Shown piece by piece: positions 1 to 8,962 of a stretch of DNA of 64,000 nucleotides; the stretch's first letter is position 1; every line of letters begins with the position of its first letter. Source of the DNA: Microbacterium terregens. GTDB taxonomy: Bacteria > Pseudomonadota > Alphaproteobacteria > Sphingomonadales > Sphingomonadaceae. The notes under the pieces are model-generated. The model searched no databases. It was not told where the DNA came from and worked only from the letters and a program-made list of their open reading frames with translations. The stretch spans positions 160,784-224,783 of the forward strand of contig NZ_BSEX01000006.1 in assembly GCF_027922045.1 (NCBI RefSeq). The letters are read 5' to 3'. Both the position numbers and the translations under genes were made by a program.

Positions 1-315
1 GCGCCGCGACTCTTGCGCCAGCGCGCCCGCCTCGCCCGCGATTTCGCCGTCCGCGTCCTCCTGGAGCGCGGTCACTCCGGCTTCGGGCATGACAACGCCC
101 AGCAGCGGCGCTGCCGAAGCGATGGTCGCGAGCATCAGCTTGCCGGCGCCGACTCGGAGCGCCGCCTCACCGGTCAGGAGCAGCCCGCCCGGCACGCGCC
201 GCGAACCGCCGACCGCCAGCACGCGTCCCCGGCTGTTCTTGTCGGTACCCTCGCCATGGACGGGCAGCGGGTTCGCGGCGAGCCAGGCGCTGTCGATTGC
301 CGTCGGTTCGCTCAT
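1..315 (-). CDS. nnrD: ADP-dependent NAD(P)H-hydrate dehydratase, N-terminal part (cut by window edge)
   Basis: The first 105 codons of a minus-strand gene are visible; the rest lies beyond base 1. The protein starts MSEPTAIDSAWLAANPLPVH and then shows the glycine-rich stretch GRVLAVGGSRRVPGGLLL, followed by an Ala/Gly-rich helix (GEAALRVGAGKLMLAT). This matches the start of the ribokinase-like NnrD/CarD fold, which repairs hydrated NADH and NADPH by ADP-dependent dehydration. In many bacteria it is fused to an NnrE epimerase domain. Here the visible part begins directly with the dehydratase domain, so no N-terminal epimerase is present. The start codon overlaps the stop of the upstream histidine phosphatase by 4 bases (ATGA), so the two are probably cotranscribed. 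The catalytic C-terminal residues cannot be seen. Confidence 0.75.
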   Translation of the reverse strand, partial: MSEPTAIDSAWLAANPLPVHGEGTDKNSRGRVLAVGGSRRVPGGLLLTGEAALRVGAGKLMLATIASAAPLLGVVMPEAGVTALQEDADGEIAGEAGALAQESRR

Positions 316-1091
316 CCGCGCACTCCGGCGCTGCGGTCCGGCTCGGCGGTGACCGCGACCGCGCTTTCCTCGACCGGCGCCGTCTCGTTGTAGCGGACGA
401 GCGCCAGGCCGCCGTAGCGGCCCTTCTCCGGATCATAGCGATATTCGGTGACCGAGCAGTTGGCCACGTCTCCCTCCCGGTCGATGCCCAGGATCTCCGC
501 CTCGCTCATCCGCTCGATGACGTAGCGCAGGCATAGCACCACGACCTGATGCGCGACGATCATCACCCGGCGGCCGCCATAGTGCAGCCCCACCGTGTCC
601 ATCAGCGAGCGCAGACGGAAGATGACGTCGCACCAGCTCTCGCCACCCGGCGGCCGATGGTAGAATTTCCCGAGCAGCCGGCGGAACTCCGCCTGTTCGG
701 GCTGGAGCGTGACGATGCCGCTGGTGGTCAGGCCGTCGAGGATGCCGAACTCCTTTTCGCGGAGTCGCTCGTCCGGGCAGATCGGCTCTTCGGGAATGGC
801 GGTGCCGCCCTGCTCGCGGAACAGCCGCGCCGTCTCCATCGCCCGGGCATAGGGGGAGGCGAGCAGCACCTCCGGCCGGCCGTGCGCCTCGCCCCGCGCA
901 AACCAGCGGCCGAGCGCGCGCGCCTGCTCCTCGCCGCGGGCCGAGAGCGGCACGTCCACGTCGCGGGTGCCCACGGCGATCCGCGGGGCGCCCGCCGCGT
1001 GGGCCGCGTCGCGCGCCACATTGCCCGCGCTTTCCCCGTGCCGCACGATCCAGAGGCGTTCGGGCCAGGCGGGGGAATGGGCGGTCGGCAT
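312..1091 (-). CDS. histidine phosphatase family protein
   Basis: About 259 residues starting MPTAHSPAWPERLWIVRHGE. The RHGES motif near residue 17 is the phosphohistidine loop of the phosphoglycerate-mutase-like family. A second histidine sits in MIVAHQVVVLCLRYVIE near the C terminus, as in the family. Such enzymes remove phosphate from sugars, nucleotides or proteins, and the substrate cannot be told from sequence. The frame stays open upstream to 1325, but that extension is low-complexity and crosses a perfect hairpin at 1141-1162, so the start at 1091 is preferred (1112 is an alternative). It overlaps nnrD by 4 bases and diverges from acnA. Confidence 0.8.
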   Translation of the reverse strand: MPTAHSPAWPERLWIVRHGESAGNVARDAAHAAGAPRIAVGTRDVDVPLSARGEEQARALGRWFARGEAHGRPEVLLASPYARAMETARLFREQGGTAIPEEPICPDERLREKEFGILDGLTTSGIVTLQPEQAEFRRLLGKFYHRPPGGESWCDVIFRLRSLMDTVGLHYGGRRVMIVAHQVVVLCLRYVIERMSEAEILGIDREGDVANCSVTEYRYDPEKGRYGGLALVRYNETAPVEESAVAVTAEPDRSAGVRG

Positions 1092-1140
1092 GGACGGTGG
1101 CTCCTGCGGCATCTTCGCAGGAAGGAAGCGGCGAACCCCG

Positions 1141-1167
1141 GAGGGAGTTCCAGAACTCCCTCTTTTT
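1141..1167. other. perfect inverted repeat between histidine phosphatase and acnA
   Basis: Arms GAGGGAGTTC (1141-1150) and GAACTCCCTC (1153-1162) pair perfectly around CA, and TTTTT follows on the plus strand. It lies in the divergent promoter region, 50 bases upstream of the phosphatase start and about 165 upstream of acnA. It resembles an intrinsic terminator, but no plus-strand gene lies upstream. It could instead attenuate acnA, bind a dimeric regulator, or be a remnant repeat. Confidence 0.5.
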
Positions 1168-1327
1168 GCGACCCTTTCGCAGGTAAGAACCCGCACTTCC
1201 CACAGCCGCACCCCCTTGCTACAGCCCGCCCCGAATCTCGCATTCGCTTTTGATGGCGGCGCGCCCGAGCGGGACCCCCTCCCGCCCCTCCGTCCGCGCC
1301 GCGCAGACTGGAAGGACAAGTCCACCT

Positions 1328-4000
1328 ATGACCGCCATCGGCCAGGACACGCTCGGCACCCGTGACACGCTCACGGTCGGCAGCAAGAGCTACAGCTACT
1401 ACAGCCTCGCCAAGGCCTCGGCGAAGCTCGGCGACATCAGCCGCCTGCCCTTCTCGATGAAGGTGCTGCTGGAGAACATGCTCCGCTTCGAGGACGGCAC
1501 CACCGTCACCCCGGCCGATGCGCAGGCGATCGTCGACTGGCAGAAGGATGCGCGCTCCGACCGCGAGATCCAGTACCGCCCGGCGCGCGTGCTGATGCAG
1601 GACTTCACCGGCGTGCCCTGCGTGGTCGATCTCGCCGCGATGCGCGATGCGATCACCAAGCTCGGCGGCGACCCGGCCAAGATCAACCCGCAGGTTCCCG
1701 TTCACCTCGTCATCGACCACTCGGTCATGGTCGACGAGTTCGGCACGCCCAAGGCGTTCGAGCAGAACGTCGAGCTCGAGTACCAGCGCAACATGGAGCG
1801 CTATGAGTTCCTGAAGTGGGGCTCCAAGGCGCTCAACAACTTCCAGGTCGTTCCCCCGGGCACCGGCATCTGCCACCAGGTGAACCTGGAATATATCGCG
1901 CAGTCGGTCTGGTCGTCGCAGGCAACCGACGGCAGCGCCATCGCCTATCCCGACACGCTGGTGGGCACCGACAGCCACACCACGATGGTGAATGGTCTCG
2001 GCGTGCTCGGCTGGGGCGTGGGCGGCATCGAGGCGGAAGCCGCCATGCTCGGCCAGCCGGTGTCGATGCTGATCCCGGAAGTCGTCGGCTTCAAGCTGAC
2101 CGGCGCGCTCAAGGAAGGCATCACCGCGACCGATCTGGTGCTGACCGTCACCCAGATGCTGCGCGCCAAGGGCGTCGTCGGCCGCTTCGTCGAGTTCTAC
2201 GGCCCGGGCCTGTCGTCGATGACGCTCGCCGACCGCGCGACCATCGCCAACATGGCGCCGGAATATGGTGCGACCTGCGGCTTCTTCCCGATCGACGAGA
2301 AGACGATCGACTATATGCGCCTGACCGCGCGCCCGGAGGAAGTGATCGCGCTGACCGAGGCCTATGCCAAGGCCAACGGCTTCTGGCACGAAGCCGGTCG
2401 CGAAGACCCGATCTTCACCGACACGCTTGAGCTCGACATGGGCAGCGTCGTCCCCAGCCTCGCCGGCCCGAAGCGTCCGCAGGACCGCGTCAGCCTGAAC
2501 AAGGTGGACGAGGTGTTCAACGGCGACCTTACCAAGCTCTACAAGAAGGAGCAGCCGGAGCGCGTCGCGGTCGAGGGCAAGGACCACGACATCGGCGACG
2601 GTGACGTCGTGATCGCGGCCATCACCAGCTGCACCAACACGTCCAACCCGTCGGTGCTGGTCGCCGCCGGCCTGGTCGCCCGCAAGGCGCGCGCGCTGGG
2701 CCTCAAGCCGAAGCCCTGGGTCAAGACCTCGCTGGCGCCGGGTTCGCAGGTGGTTACCGACTACCTCAACAAGGCCGGCCTGACCGAGGACCTGGACGCC
2801 ATCGGCTTCAACCTCGTCGGCTATGGTTGCACCACCTGCATCGGCAACTCGGGTCCGCTCGCGGCGCCGATCAGCCAGGCGATCAACGGCAACGACATCG
2901 TCGCCGCCTCGGTCCTGTCGGGCAACCGCAACTTCGAAGGCCGCGTGTCGGCCGACGTCCGCGCCAACTTCCTCGCCTCGCCGCCGCTCGTCGTCGCCTA
3001 TGCGCTGAAGGGCACCGTCACCCAGGATCTGATCGAAACCCCGATCGGCCAGGGCTCGGATGGCCAGGACGTGTTCCTCAAGGACATCTGGCCGACCAAC
3101 CAGGAAGTCGCCGACCTGATGGCGGCCAACATCGACGACGAGATGTTCCGCTCGCGCTACGGCAACGTCTATGCCGGCGACGAGCATTGGAGCGCGATCT
3201 CGGTCGAGGGTTCGGACACCTACAGCTGGCCGACCAGCTCGACCTACATCCACAACCCGCCCTATTTCGAAGGCATGTCGATGACGCCGGCGCCGGTCGC
3301 CGACATCATCGAGGCGAAGCCGCTGGCGATCCTGGGCGACTCGATCACGACCGACCACATCTCGCCGGCCGGCTCGATCAAGGCGGACAGCCCGGCGGGC
3401 AGCTTCCTCCAGGAGCACCAGGTCGCGCGCAAGGACTTCAACAGCTACGGCGCGCGCCGCGGCAACGACGAAGTCATGGTCCGCGGCACCTTCGCCAACA
3501 TCCGCATCAAGAACGAGATGGTGCCGGGCGTCGAAGGCGGCATGACCCAGTATGAGGGCGAGGTGATGCCGATCTACGACGCAGCCATGCGTCACAAGGC
3601 GGATGGCACCCCGCTGGTGGTCGTGGCCGGCAAGGAATATGGCACCGGCTCTTCGCGCGACTGGGCGGCCAAGGGCACCAACCTCCTGGGCGTGCGCGCG
3701 GTGATCGCCGAGAGCTTCGAGCGCATCCACCGTTCGAACCTGGTCGGCATGGGCGTGCTGCCGCTGCAGTTCGCCGAAGGCGTCAGCCGCCAGTCGCTGG
3801 GGCTGAAGGGCGACGAGACCTTCACCATCCAGAACGTCGCGGGCCTGCGACCGCGCCAGGACGTGGAGGTCACGCTGGTCCGTGCCGACGGCACCACCGA
3901 GACGTTCCAAGCCCGCTGCCGGATCGATACCGTCAACGAGCTGGAGTATTTCCTGAACGGCGGCATCCTGCACTACGTGCTGCGCAAGCTCGCCGCCTAA
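1328..4000 (+). CDS. acnA: aconitate hydratase AcnA
   Basis: An 890-residue TCA-cycle enzyme that interconverts citrate and isocitrate with a [4Fe-4S] cluster. The three cluster ligands are visible at Cys435 (SCTNTSNP) and Cys501/Cys504 ([13 protein letters not shown]), the same numbers as in E. coli AcnA. The length matches the AcnA/IRP1 class. The frame is open from 1250, but the start at 1328 gives [20 protein letters not shown], typical of the family, and has GGAAGGA about 11 bases upstream. A strong terminator follows at 4018-4059. The cytosolic enzyme probably draws its cluster from the suf operon found in this window. Confidence 0.97.
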   Translation: MTAIGQDTLGTRDTLTVGSKSYSYYSLAKASAKLGDISRLPFSMKVLLENMLRFEDGTTVTPADAQAIVDWQKDARSDREIQYRPARVLMQDFTGVPCVVDLAAMRDAITKLGGDPAKINPQVPVHLVIDHSVMVDEFGTPKAFEQNVELEYQRNMERYEFLKWGSKALNNFQVVPPGTGICHQVNLEYIAQSVWSSQATDGSAIAYPDTLVGTDSHTTMVNGLGVLGWGVGGIEAEAAMLGQPVSMLIPEVVGFKLTGALKEGITATDLVLTVTQMLRAKGVVGRFVEFYGPGLSSMTLADRATIANMAPEYGATCGFFPIDEKTIDYMRLTARPEEVIALTEAYAKANGFWHEAGREDPIFTDTLELDMGSVVPSLAGPKRPQDRVSLNKVDEVFNGDLTKLYKKEQPERVAVEGKDHDIGDGDVVIAAITSCTNTSNPSVLVAAGLVARKARALGLKPKPWVKTSLAPGSQVVTDYLNKAGLTEDLDAIGFNLVGYGCTTCIGNSGPLAAPISQAINGNDIVAASVLSGNRNFEGRVSADVRANFLASPPLVVAYALKGTVTQDLIETPIGQGSDGQDVFLKDIWPTNQEVADLMAANIDDEMFRSRYGNVYAGDEHWSAISVEGSDTYSWPTSSTYIHNPPYFEGMSMTPAPVADIIEAKPLAILGDSITTDHISPAGSIKADSPAGSFLQEHQVARKDFNSYGARRGNDEVMVRGTFANIRIKNEMVPGVEGGMTQYEGEVMPIYDAAMRHKADGTPLVVVAGKEYGTGSSRDWAAKGTNLLGVRAVIAESFERIHRSNLVGMGVLPLQFAEGVSRQSLGLKGDETFTIQNVAGLRPRQDVEVTLVRADGTTETFQARCRIDTVNELEYFLNGGILHYVLRKLAA

Positions 4001-4017
4001 GCAGCTGCCAGACGAGC

Positions 4018-4059
4018 AAGAGGGGCGTGGGAAGGAAGCTTCCCGCGCCCCTTCTTTTT
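4018..4059 (+). terminator. intrinsic terminator of acnA
   Basis: A 15-bp stem (4020-4034 with 4039-4054, one G-T pair) closes on a GAAG loop and is followed by TTCTTTTT. It begins 18 bases after the acnA stop codon. Confidence 0.9.
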
Positions 4060-4142
4060 GCCATTTGCCCGTAGAATGAGCAGCTCCCTGGGCGGCTGCC
4101 TAATTCCCCTGCAGAGGTGCGGAATTTACGCGCACGCGGATG

Positions 4143-4171
4143 TTGCAAGAACTGCAACTGCACCAATAAAC
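4143..4171 (+). promoter_or_regulatory. candidate sigma-70 promoter for the 4178-4276 small RNA
   Basis: TTGCAA at 4143-4148, a 17-base spacer, then ATAAAC at 4166-4171. Transcription would start near 4178, inside a stretch closed on both sides by terminators. The -10 match is only moderate. Confidence 0.4.
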
Positions 4172-4177
4172 CTTCGC

Positions 4178-4276
4178 AATTGCGTAAAGCCGTGCTGCGG
4201 CGCACAAAGGACGTGCCTTTCAGGCATCCTCTCCTAAACCTTTCAAGGCCGGCCCTCGGGTCGGCCCTTTTTTTTG
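4178..4276 (+). ncRNA. candidate small regulatory RNA downstream of acnA
   Basis: No convincing protein is encoded between the acnA terminator and the next gene. Seen here: a promoter-like sequence at 4143-4171, two short stem-loops (GTGC...GCAC near 4191-4204, and TGCCT-TTC-AGGCA near 4214-4226), then an unpaired pyrimidine-rich stretch ATCCTCTCCTAAACCTTTC. A strong GC-rich hairpin (4247-4266) with eight T's follows. This is the architecture of a roughly 100-nt trans-acting sRNA. The CCUCUCCU stretch could pair with Shine-Dalgarno sequences, as alphaproteobacterial anti-SD sRNAs do. I could not match it to a named Rfam family. It could instead be the processed 3' UTR of acnA. Confidence 0.5.
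4247..4276 (+). terminator. strong intrinsic terminator of the candidate sRNA
   Basis: GGCCGGCCC (4247-4255) pairs with GGGTCGGCC (4258-4266) around a 2-base loop and is followed by C and eight T's. One G-T pair interrupts the stem. Confidence 0.85.
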
Positions 4277-4372
4277 TCCGCCGTTCTGCTATGCGCATGG
4301 CACTGCAGCCGCCGAACGATAATAATCACTGGGAGCGGAGCCGCCGGTAAACCGGCATGACGGCGGGTGCAG

Positions 4373-4429
4373 CGTGGGGGATCGAGCTGCCACCAGCGCC
4401 TGCTCTCCCCCACGAGCATCCTCTTTTTT
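4373..4429 (+). other. long-loop hairpin followed by T6, in the leader of the GNAT gene
   Basis: CGTGGGGGA (4373-4381) pairs with TCCCCCACG (4406-4414) across a 24-base loop, with TTTTTT at 4424-4429. A smaller hairpin (GCCGGT/ACCGGC) precedes it near 4340. It lies 70 bases upstream of the acetyltransferase start. It may be a terminator, an attenuator or part of a leader RNA; no known riboswitch was recognised. The rest of 4277-4500 shows no gene. Confidence 0.4.
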
Positions 4430-4500
4430 GGTTCGATGGCCGGCCGGACAGCCTGCCGCCAACCGGGGACACTGCTGCCCGGACGCGCTACAAGCGCACC

Positions 4501-4926
4501 ATGACGTTCCGCCTCCACATCCCCGAACAGCCCACCCCCGAAGATCGTGAGGCGGTGCTTGCGCCGCTGCGCGCCTACAATGAGCGGGTGGCAGGGCCGG
4601 CGAAGGCCGAACCGTTGGCGATCCTCTTGCACGATGAAGAGGGCAACAGCGTGGGCGGCCTGTGGGGTCGCAGCGGCTATGACTGGCTGTTTGTCGAGTA
4701 TCTGGCGATCCCGGAGGCGTGGCGCGGCCAAGGGACCGGGAGCGCACTGATCGCCGAAGCGGAACGGATCGCGCGGGCGCGCGGCTGTTGCGGCCTGTGG
4801 CTGGACACCTTCGCCTTCCAGGCCCGCGGCTTCTACGAGAAGCTGGGGTTCCGCGTGTTCGGGACGCTGGAAGACCACCCGCGCGGCAGCCGGCGGTTCT
4901 TCCTCAGCAAGCGGCTGGACGGTTAA
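4501..4926 (+). CDS. GNAT family N-acetyltransferase
   Basis: A 141-residue acetyl-CoA-dependent acetyltransferase. The core shows LAIPEAWRGQGTGSALIAEA around residue 65, the pyrophosphate-binding R/Q-x-x-G-x-G/A motif of GNAT enzymes, and a C-terminal ARGFYEKLGFRVFGTLEDHP strand typical of the fold. The frame is open from 4357, but the start at 4501 (MTFRLHIPEQPTPEDREAVL) gives the usual domain length and avoids translating the hairpin at 4373-4414. The substrate is unknown. It converges on mtnP with a 46-base gap. Confidence 0.85.
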   Translation: MTFRLHIPEQPTPEDREAVLAPLRAYNERVAGPAKAEPLAILLHDEEGNSVGGLWGRSGYDWLFVEYLAIPEAWRGQGTGSALIAEAERIARARGCCGLWLDTFAFQARGFYEKLGFRVFGTLEDHPRGSRRFFLSKRLDG

Positions 4927-4972
4927 GCTTCCAGGAGCCCCCGATCCCTTCGCACCGGGGTACGGAGGGAAT

Positions 4973-5878
4973 TCAGGTGCGGCGCAGCGCCCTGCCTGCC
5001 ACCGCGTCCAGCCGCGCCGCCAGCGCAGGATCCCGCATCGAAGGTGCGGTCATGAGGGCGAAGTCGAGGCAGGTGTCGATCGGGGACGCCGGTCGCTCCT
5101 CCGGCAGGGCCGCGACCAGATGCTGGACGAGCGCCCGCGCCTTCCGTGCATTGGCGTCGAGCTGCGCGAGGATCTCGGCAGTGTCCACCGCCTCCCCTTC
5201 GCGCCAGCAGTCATAGTCCGTGACCATCCCGACCAGCGCGTAGGGCAGCTCCGCCTCGCGCGCGAGCTTGGCCTCGGGCATCGCCGTCATGCCGATCACG
5301 TCGCAGCCCCAGCTGCGATAGAGCCGGCTCTCCGCACGGGTCGAGAACTGCGGTCCTTCCATCGCCAGATAGGTGCCGGTCGGCGACACGGCAGCCCCTG
5401 CGGCGCGGGCAGCGTCGGCGGCGAGCGCCGACAGGCGCGGGCACACCGGGTCCGCCATCGAGACATGCGCCACCAGCCCTGGGCTGAAGAAACTCGACGG
5501 CCGCCCGCGGGTGCGGTCGATGAACTGGTCGACGACGGTGAAGCTGCCGGGCGGCCGATCCTCCACCAGCGACCCCACCGAGGAGATCGCCAGCACGTCC
5601 GTCACGCCCAGGCGCTTGAGCGCATCGATGTTGGCGCGGGCGTTGAGGTCGGAGGGTGGGATGCGGTGCCCGCGGCCGTGGCGCGGCAGGAACACCACGC
5701 GGACATGCCCCATCCGCCCAACGTAGCACGCGTCGGACGGCGAGCCCCACGGCGTTTCCACCGTCTCCCACCGTCCCTCTTCCACCCCTGCGACCGCGTA
5801 GAGACCGGAGCCACCGATGATACCGAGCGTCCAGCCGCTCACGCCGCCAAGCCCGTCGTCAGGCGGGGTTGAAGACAC
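4973..5878 (-). CDS. mtnP: S-methyl-5'-thioadenosine phosphorylase
   Basis: A 301-residue member of the PNP/MTAP family, which splits methylthioadenosine into adenine and methylthioribose-1-phosphate in methionine salvage. Seen: GIIGGSGLY near residue 20 (phosphate loop), LPRHGRGHRIPPSDLNARAN, DQFIDRTRGRPSSFF, and MEGPQFSTRAESRLYRSWG followed by MVTDYDCW. These favour MTA phosphorylase over plain purine nucleoside phosphorylase. The assigned start overlaps the 3' end of sodC by 20 bases. A shorter GTG start at the VSGWTLGIIGG stretch is possible. No other mtn genes lie nearby. Confidence 0.9.
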   Translation of the reverse strand: MSSTPPDDGLGGVSGWTLGIIGGSGLYAVAGVEEGRWETVETPWGSPSDACYVGRMGHVRVVFLPRHGRGHRIPPSDLNARANIDALKRLGVTDVLAISSVGSLVEDRPPGSFTVVDQFIDRTRGRPSSFFSPGLVAHVSMADPVCPRLSALAADAARAAGAAVSPTGTYLAMEGPQFSTRAESRLYRSWGCDVIGMTAMPEAKLAREAELPYALVGMVTDYDCWREGEAVDTAEILAQLDANARKARALVQHLVAALPEERPASPIDTCLDFALMTAPSMRDPALAARLDAVAGRALRRT

Positions 5879-6392
5879 CGCAGGCGATCCGGCCGCCGCT
5901 GTTGCCCGAAGGATCGGTCATCAGGTCGTCCGCACTCGCATGCACCATGAACGCCGAGCCATCGGCATCGAGCAGGCCGTCGAAGGTGCCGCCCGGCAGA
6001 GTGAATTCGATCGTGCCGGTGCCGTCGGTGCCGACCAGCAGGTTGGGCATGTCGCCCGCGTGCGGGCCGGCCGGGTTCTTGGTGCCGTGCTGCCGGGCGG
6101 TCGGGTTCCAGTGGCCGCCCGCCGTCGTGAAGTCCGGCGCATCGCAACGGCCGGTGGTATGCACATGAGCGCCGTGCGGCCCCTGGGGAAGCCCAGTGAC
6201 GCTGAGGGCAATGCGGACGCCGCCGGGAACTTCCGTCGCGGTGGCGGTACCCGCCGGCGCATTGGCGGCGGTGCGCAGCATCGCGGTCGCGACGCGCGGG
6301 GCAGCGGGCGCTGCGCTGCTGTCGACGGGAGCGGTCTGCGTGCAGGCAGCCATCAGGCCGGTCGCGGCGAGCAGGGCCAGGTGCGTCTTCAT
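5859..6392 (-). CDS. sodC: Cu/Zn superoxide dismutase, predicted lipoprotein
   Basis: A 177-residue envelope enzyme that dismutates superoxide. A short signal peptide ends in LMAAC, a lipobox, so the mature protein is probably membrane-anchored. Copper and zinc ligands are visible in HVHTTGRCDAPDFTTAGGHW, the HAGDMPN stretch and the C-terminal FMVHASADDLMTDPSGNSGG. Two cysteines (RCDA and RIACGVFNPA) fit the conserved disulfide. The start at 6392 has AAGGGGAA about 8 bases upstream, whereas the open frame continues to 6422 without such a site. mtnP follows on the same strand with an overlap. Confidence 0.93.
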   Translation of the reverse strand: MKTHLALLAATGLMAACTQTAPVDSSAAPAAPRVATAMLRTAANAPAGTATATEVPGGVRIALSVTGLPQGPHGAHVHTTGRCDAPDFTTAGGHWNPTARQHGTKNPAGPHAGDMPNLLVGTDGTGTIEFTLPGGTFDGLLDADGSAFMVHASADDLMTDPSGNSGGRIACGVFNPA

Positions 6393-6448
6393 CGTCGTTC
6401 CCCTTGTTTGTTGCCAGTTCAATGGCCGATCGCGGTGGCAGTTCCGCG

Positions 6449-7366
6449 TCAGCCGGGCATCGGCCCCGCGATCAGCATCGGGTCGAGCCTACGCCCCTTC
6501 CAGACCATGCCCCAATGAAGATGCGGGCCGGTCGCGCGGCCCGTGCTGCCGACCGCGCCGATCACCTCGCCCTGGCGGACGCGCTGCCCGAGCCGGACGT
6601 CGATCCGCGAGAGGTGAAGAAATGCGCTGCTGAGCCCCATGCCATGGTCGAGCATCAGCAGATTGCCCTCCAGGGTAAAGGGCGAATCGGCCGCCAGGAT
6701 CACCACGCCGTCTGCCGGCGCCGTCACCGGGGCGCCGGTGGGCTTGGCCACGTCGACCCCCGAATGATAGCTGCCGGGCTCGCCCGCATAGATGCGCTGC
6801 GACCCGAACCGGCCGGAGATGCGGCCGGTCGCCGGCCATTGGAAGCGTTGCGACCAGCCCTGCGCCCCGGTCTCCTGCTTGCGGGCGGCGGCGATCTGGG
6901 CGAGCTCGGGCGGGCGGCGGCGCTGGAACTCGGCACTCGGCTGGCTGACCTTGGGAAGCGTCGGCAGCCGCTCGATCTGCCAGGCGCGCGGGGCGACGCT
7001 GAGCGTCTCCACCTGCTCGCGGCCATCCGCGAAGCGCGCGACCAACCGGGCGGTGGGGCCCGCGTCGCGATCGAAGGCGATCAGGAAGCGGCGGTCCGGT
7101 GCGAGCGCGATCGGCTCGCCCTCGAAGGTCAGCGACGTCACCCCTGCCGGCGCGGTGCCGACCAGCATGCCGCCCTGGATGCGCTGGCCTTCGTAGCGGA
7201 ACGACGCAGGGGCCGCCGGCCGCGGCGCAGGCGCAGGCGCGACCGCCACGGCCGCCGGCGGCGCCTGTACCGGCTGGGCTCGGCCGGCGCTTTCCGGCAC
7301 CACGGCGCAGCCGGGCAGCGCCGCCATCAGCCCCGCTGCGAGTGTCGCGCCTGCGCGCAGCCTCAC
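6449..7366 (-). CDS. M23 family metallopeptidase (LytM-type murein hydrolase)
   Basis: A 305-residue exported protein. An N-terminal signal ends near LPGCAVV, which suggests a lipoprotein. A Pro/Ala-rich linker and a beta-rich middle region follow, then a C-terminal M23 domain with GRFGSQRIY, SYHSGVDVAKPTGAPV and GPHLHWGMVWKGRRLDP. The HxxxD and HxH motifs supply the zinc ligands, so it is probably an active peptidoglycan endopeptidase rather than a degenerate LytM activator. The start overlaps the stop of the DUF2093 gene by 4 bases, so it is probably cotranscribed with that gene and xseA. Confidence 0.9.
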   Translation of the reverse strand: MRLRAGATLAAGLMAALPGCAVVPESAGRAQPVQAPPAAVAVAPAPAPRPAAPASFRYEGQRIQGGMLVGTAPAGVTSLTFEGEPIALAPDRRFLIAFDRDAGPTARLVARFADGREQVETLSVAPRAWQIERLPTLPKVSQPSAEFQRRRPPELAQIAAARKQETGAQGWSQRFQWPATGRISGRFGSQRIYAGEPGSYHSGVDVAKPTGAPVTAPADGVVILAADSPFTLEGNLLMLDHGMGLSSAFLHLSRIDVRLGQRVRQGEVIGAVGSTGRATGPHLHWGMVWKGRRLDPMLIAGPMPG

Positions 7367-7575
7367 GCCGGGCGCATCGCCGCGGTTGCGGCCTCCGCAG
7401 TGGCATAGGCTTCTTGCCGTTCGGCGCTCCAGTAATGGAGCTCCTCGAGCGGGATCTTCTCGCCGGTGCGGGCGCAGACGACATGGTCGCCCGGCGACAG
7501 GACGCGGAACCCGCCCGAGAGATAGTGGAGGCGCGCCTGGCGCGAGCTGTTCGACATCAACATCCGGTAATCCAT
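7363..7575 (-). CDS. DUF2093 family small protein
   Basis: About 70 residues. The recognisable part is RQARLHYLSGGFRVLSPGDH followed by VVCARTG, IPLEELHYWS and RQEAY, the signature of the alphaproteobacterial DUF2093 family. Its function is unknown. The start is uncertain: MDYRMLMSN at 7575 is used, and 7563 (MLMSN) is equally possible because neither has a clear Shine-Dalgarno. It sits between xseA (7-base gap) and the M23 peptidase (4-base overlap), so translation may be coupled. Confidence 0.8.
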   Translation of the reverse strand: MDYRMLMSNSSRQARLHYLSGGFRVLSPGDHVVCARTGEKIPLEELHYWSAERQEAYATAEAATAAMRPA

Positions 7576-7582
7576 AGAGGCA

Positions 7583-8962
7583 TCAGAGCAGGCTCGGCTG
7601 CTCGGGCTTGTCCGAAGGATAGGGCTTGCCCACCGGACGCTCAACCCGTGCGTCCACCACGCCGTCGCGGAAGTGGAGCTTCAGGCCCCCGGCCGCCCGC
7701 GCCGCGGCGGCGGAATCGATCGTCTTGCCGGTGCCGCGCGCCTCGACGCGGACATATCCGCGCTTGAGGAGGTTGTCGGGGTTCACGCTTTCCAGCAGTC
7801 GGCCGACCGAGGCGAGATGCTGGCGGCTGCGATCGAGCTGGCGGTCCAGCATCGCGGGCCGCAGCACCGCCGACTGGCGATCCAGCGTCCGCCGCGCCTG
7901 GCCCAGCCGCCGCTCCAGCCCCAGCCCCAGCCGCTGGGCGAGATCGTCCACCCGCTGGCGCTGCGGCCCCAGCAGCGCATCGCGCCGCGGCAGCACGCGG
8001 ACGAGTGCTGCCAGCCGCTCCTCCCCGCGCTGGTGATAGCGGCGCACGCAGCGCTCGGTGCGCATCGCGTGGCTCTGGACGGTGTGGCGCAGGTCGGCGA
8101 GCACCGGCACCGCAAGCTCGGCCGCCGCGGTCGGGGTCGGCGCGCGCAGGTCGGCGGCGTGGTCGCAGAGACTCGTGTCGGTCTCATGCCCCACCGCCGA
8201 GATCACCGGGATCGAGCAGTCGGCGACGGCGCGGACCACGGCTTCCTCGTTGAACGCCCACAAATCCTCGATCGAGCCGCCGCCGCGCGCGACGATCAGC
8301 AGGTCGGGACGCGGCACCGGGCCGCCGGGCTCGATCGCGTCGAAACCGCGTACCGCCGCTGCGACCTGCTGGGCGGCACCCTCCCCCTGCACCTGGACGG
8401 GCCAGACGATGACATGGCTGGGGCAGCGGTCCTCCAGCCGGTGGAGGATGTCGCGGATCACCGCACCCGTGGGCGAGGTGACGACGCCGATCACGCGCGG
8501 CAGGAAGGGCAGCGGCTTCTTGCGGGCGGCATCGAACAAACCCTCGGCGCCGAGCTTGGCCTTCAGCTTCTCGAGCAGCGCCATCAGCGCGCCCTCGCCC
8601 GCCAGCTCCATACGATCGATCACGATCTGGTATTTGGAGCGGCCCGGATAGGTGGTGAGCTTGCCGGTCGCGACGACCTCGATGCCGTCCTGCGCCTGGA
8701 ACGGCAGCGCGGCGGCGGCCCCGCGCCAGATCACGCCGTCAATGACCGCGCTCTCGTCCTTCAGGCACAGATAGACGTGGCCGGAGGCGGCACGCTTGTA
8801 GCCCGAAATCTCGCCGCGCAGGCGGACATGGCCGAACTCGCCCTCGACCATGCGCTTCAGCCGGCCGGCAAGTTCGCTGACGCTGACGGGTGCGGCGTTG
8901 TCGCCGGGGATGGGCTCGGCTACGAGCCGCCCCGATGAAAAGCCGGAAAAAGGATCGGGCAT
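7583..8962 (-). CDS. xseA: exodeoxyribonuclease VII large subunit
   Basis: A 459-residue cytoplasmic nuclease subunit that, with XseB, degrades single-stranded DNA. It opens with an OB-fold ([20 protein letters not shown], then [18 protein letters not shown]). The catalytic domain contains [36 protein letters not shown] and [20 protein letters not shown], all classic XseA motifs. A coiled-coil arm follows. No xseB is in the window. The start codon overlaps the purD start codon on the other strand by two bases (CATG at 8960-8963), so each promoter must lie inside the other gene. Confidence 0.96.
   Translation of the reverse strand: MPDPFSGFSSGRLVAEPIPGDNAAPVSVSELAGRLKRMVEGEFGHVRLRGEISGYKRAASGHVYLCLKDESAVIDGVIWRGAAAALPFQAQDGIEVVATGKLTTYPGRSKYQIVIDRMELAGEGALMALLEKLKAKLGAEGLFDAARKKPLPFLPRVIGVVTSPTGAVIRDILHRLEDRCPSHVIVWPVQVQGEGAAQQVAAAVRGFDAIEPGGPVPRPDLLIVARGGGSIEDLWAFNEEAVVRAVADCSIPVISAVGHETDTSLCDHAADLRAPTPTAAAELAVPVLADLRHTVQSHAMRTERCVRRYHQRGEERLAALVRVLPRRDALLGPQRQRVDDLAQRLGLGLERRLGQARRTLDRQSAVLRPAMLDRQLDRSRQHLASVGRLLESVNPDNLLKRGYVRVEARGTGKTIDSAAAARAAGGLKLHFRDGVVDARVERPVGKPYPSDKPEQPSLL

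Noticed and set aside
728..3973. A 1081-codon open frame on the minus strand through acnA
   Set aside because: It runs antisense to a clearly functional aconitase. Its Arg/His/Asp/Val-rich product is typical of the shadow frame in GC-rich genes. No family motif is seen.
4117..4350. A possible 77-residue protein over the candidate sRNA
   Set aside because: It reads through a strong terminator with eight T's, has no ribosome site and has no recognisable features.
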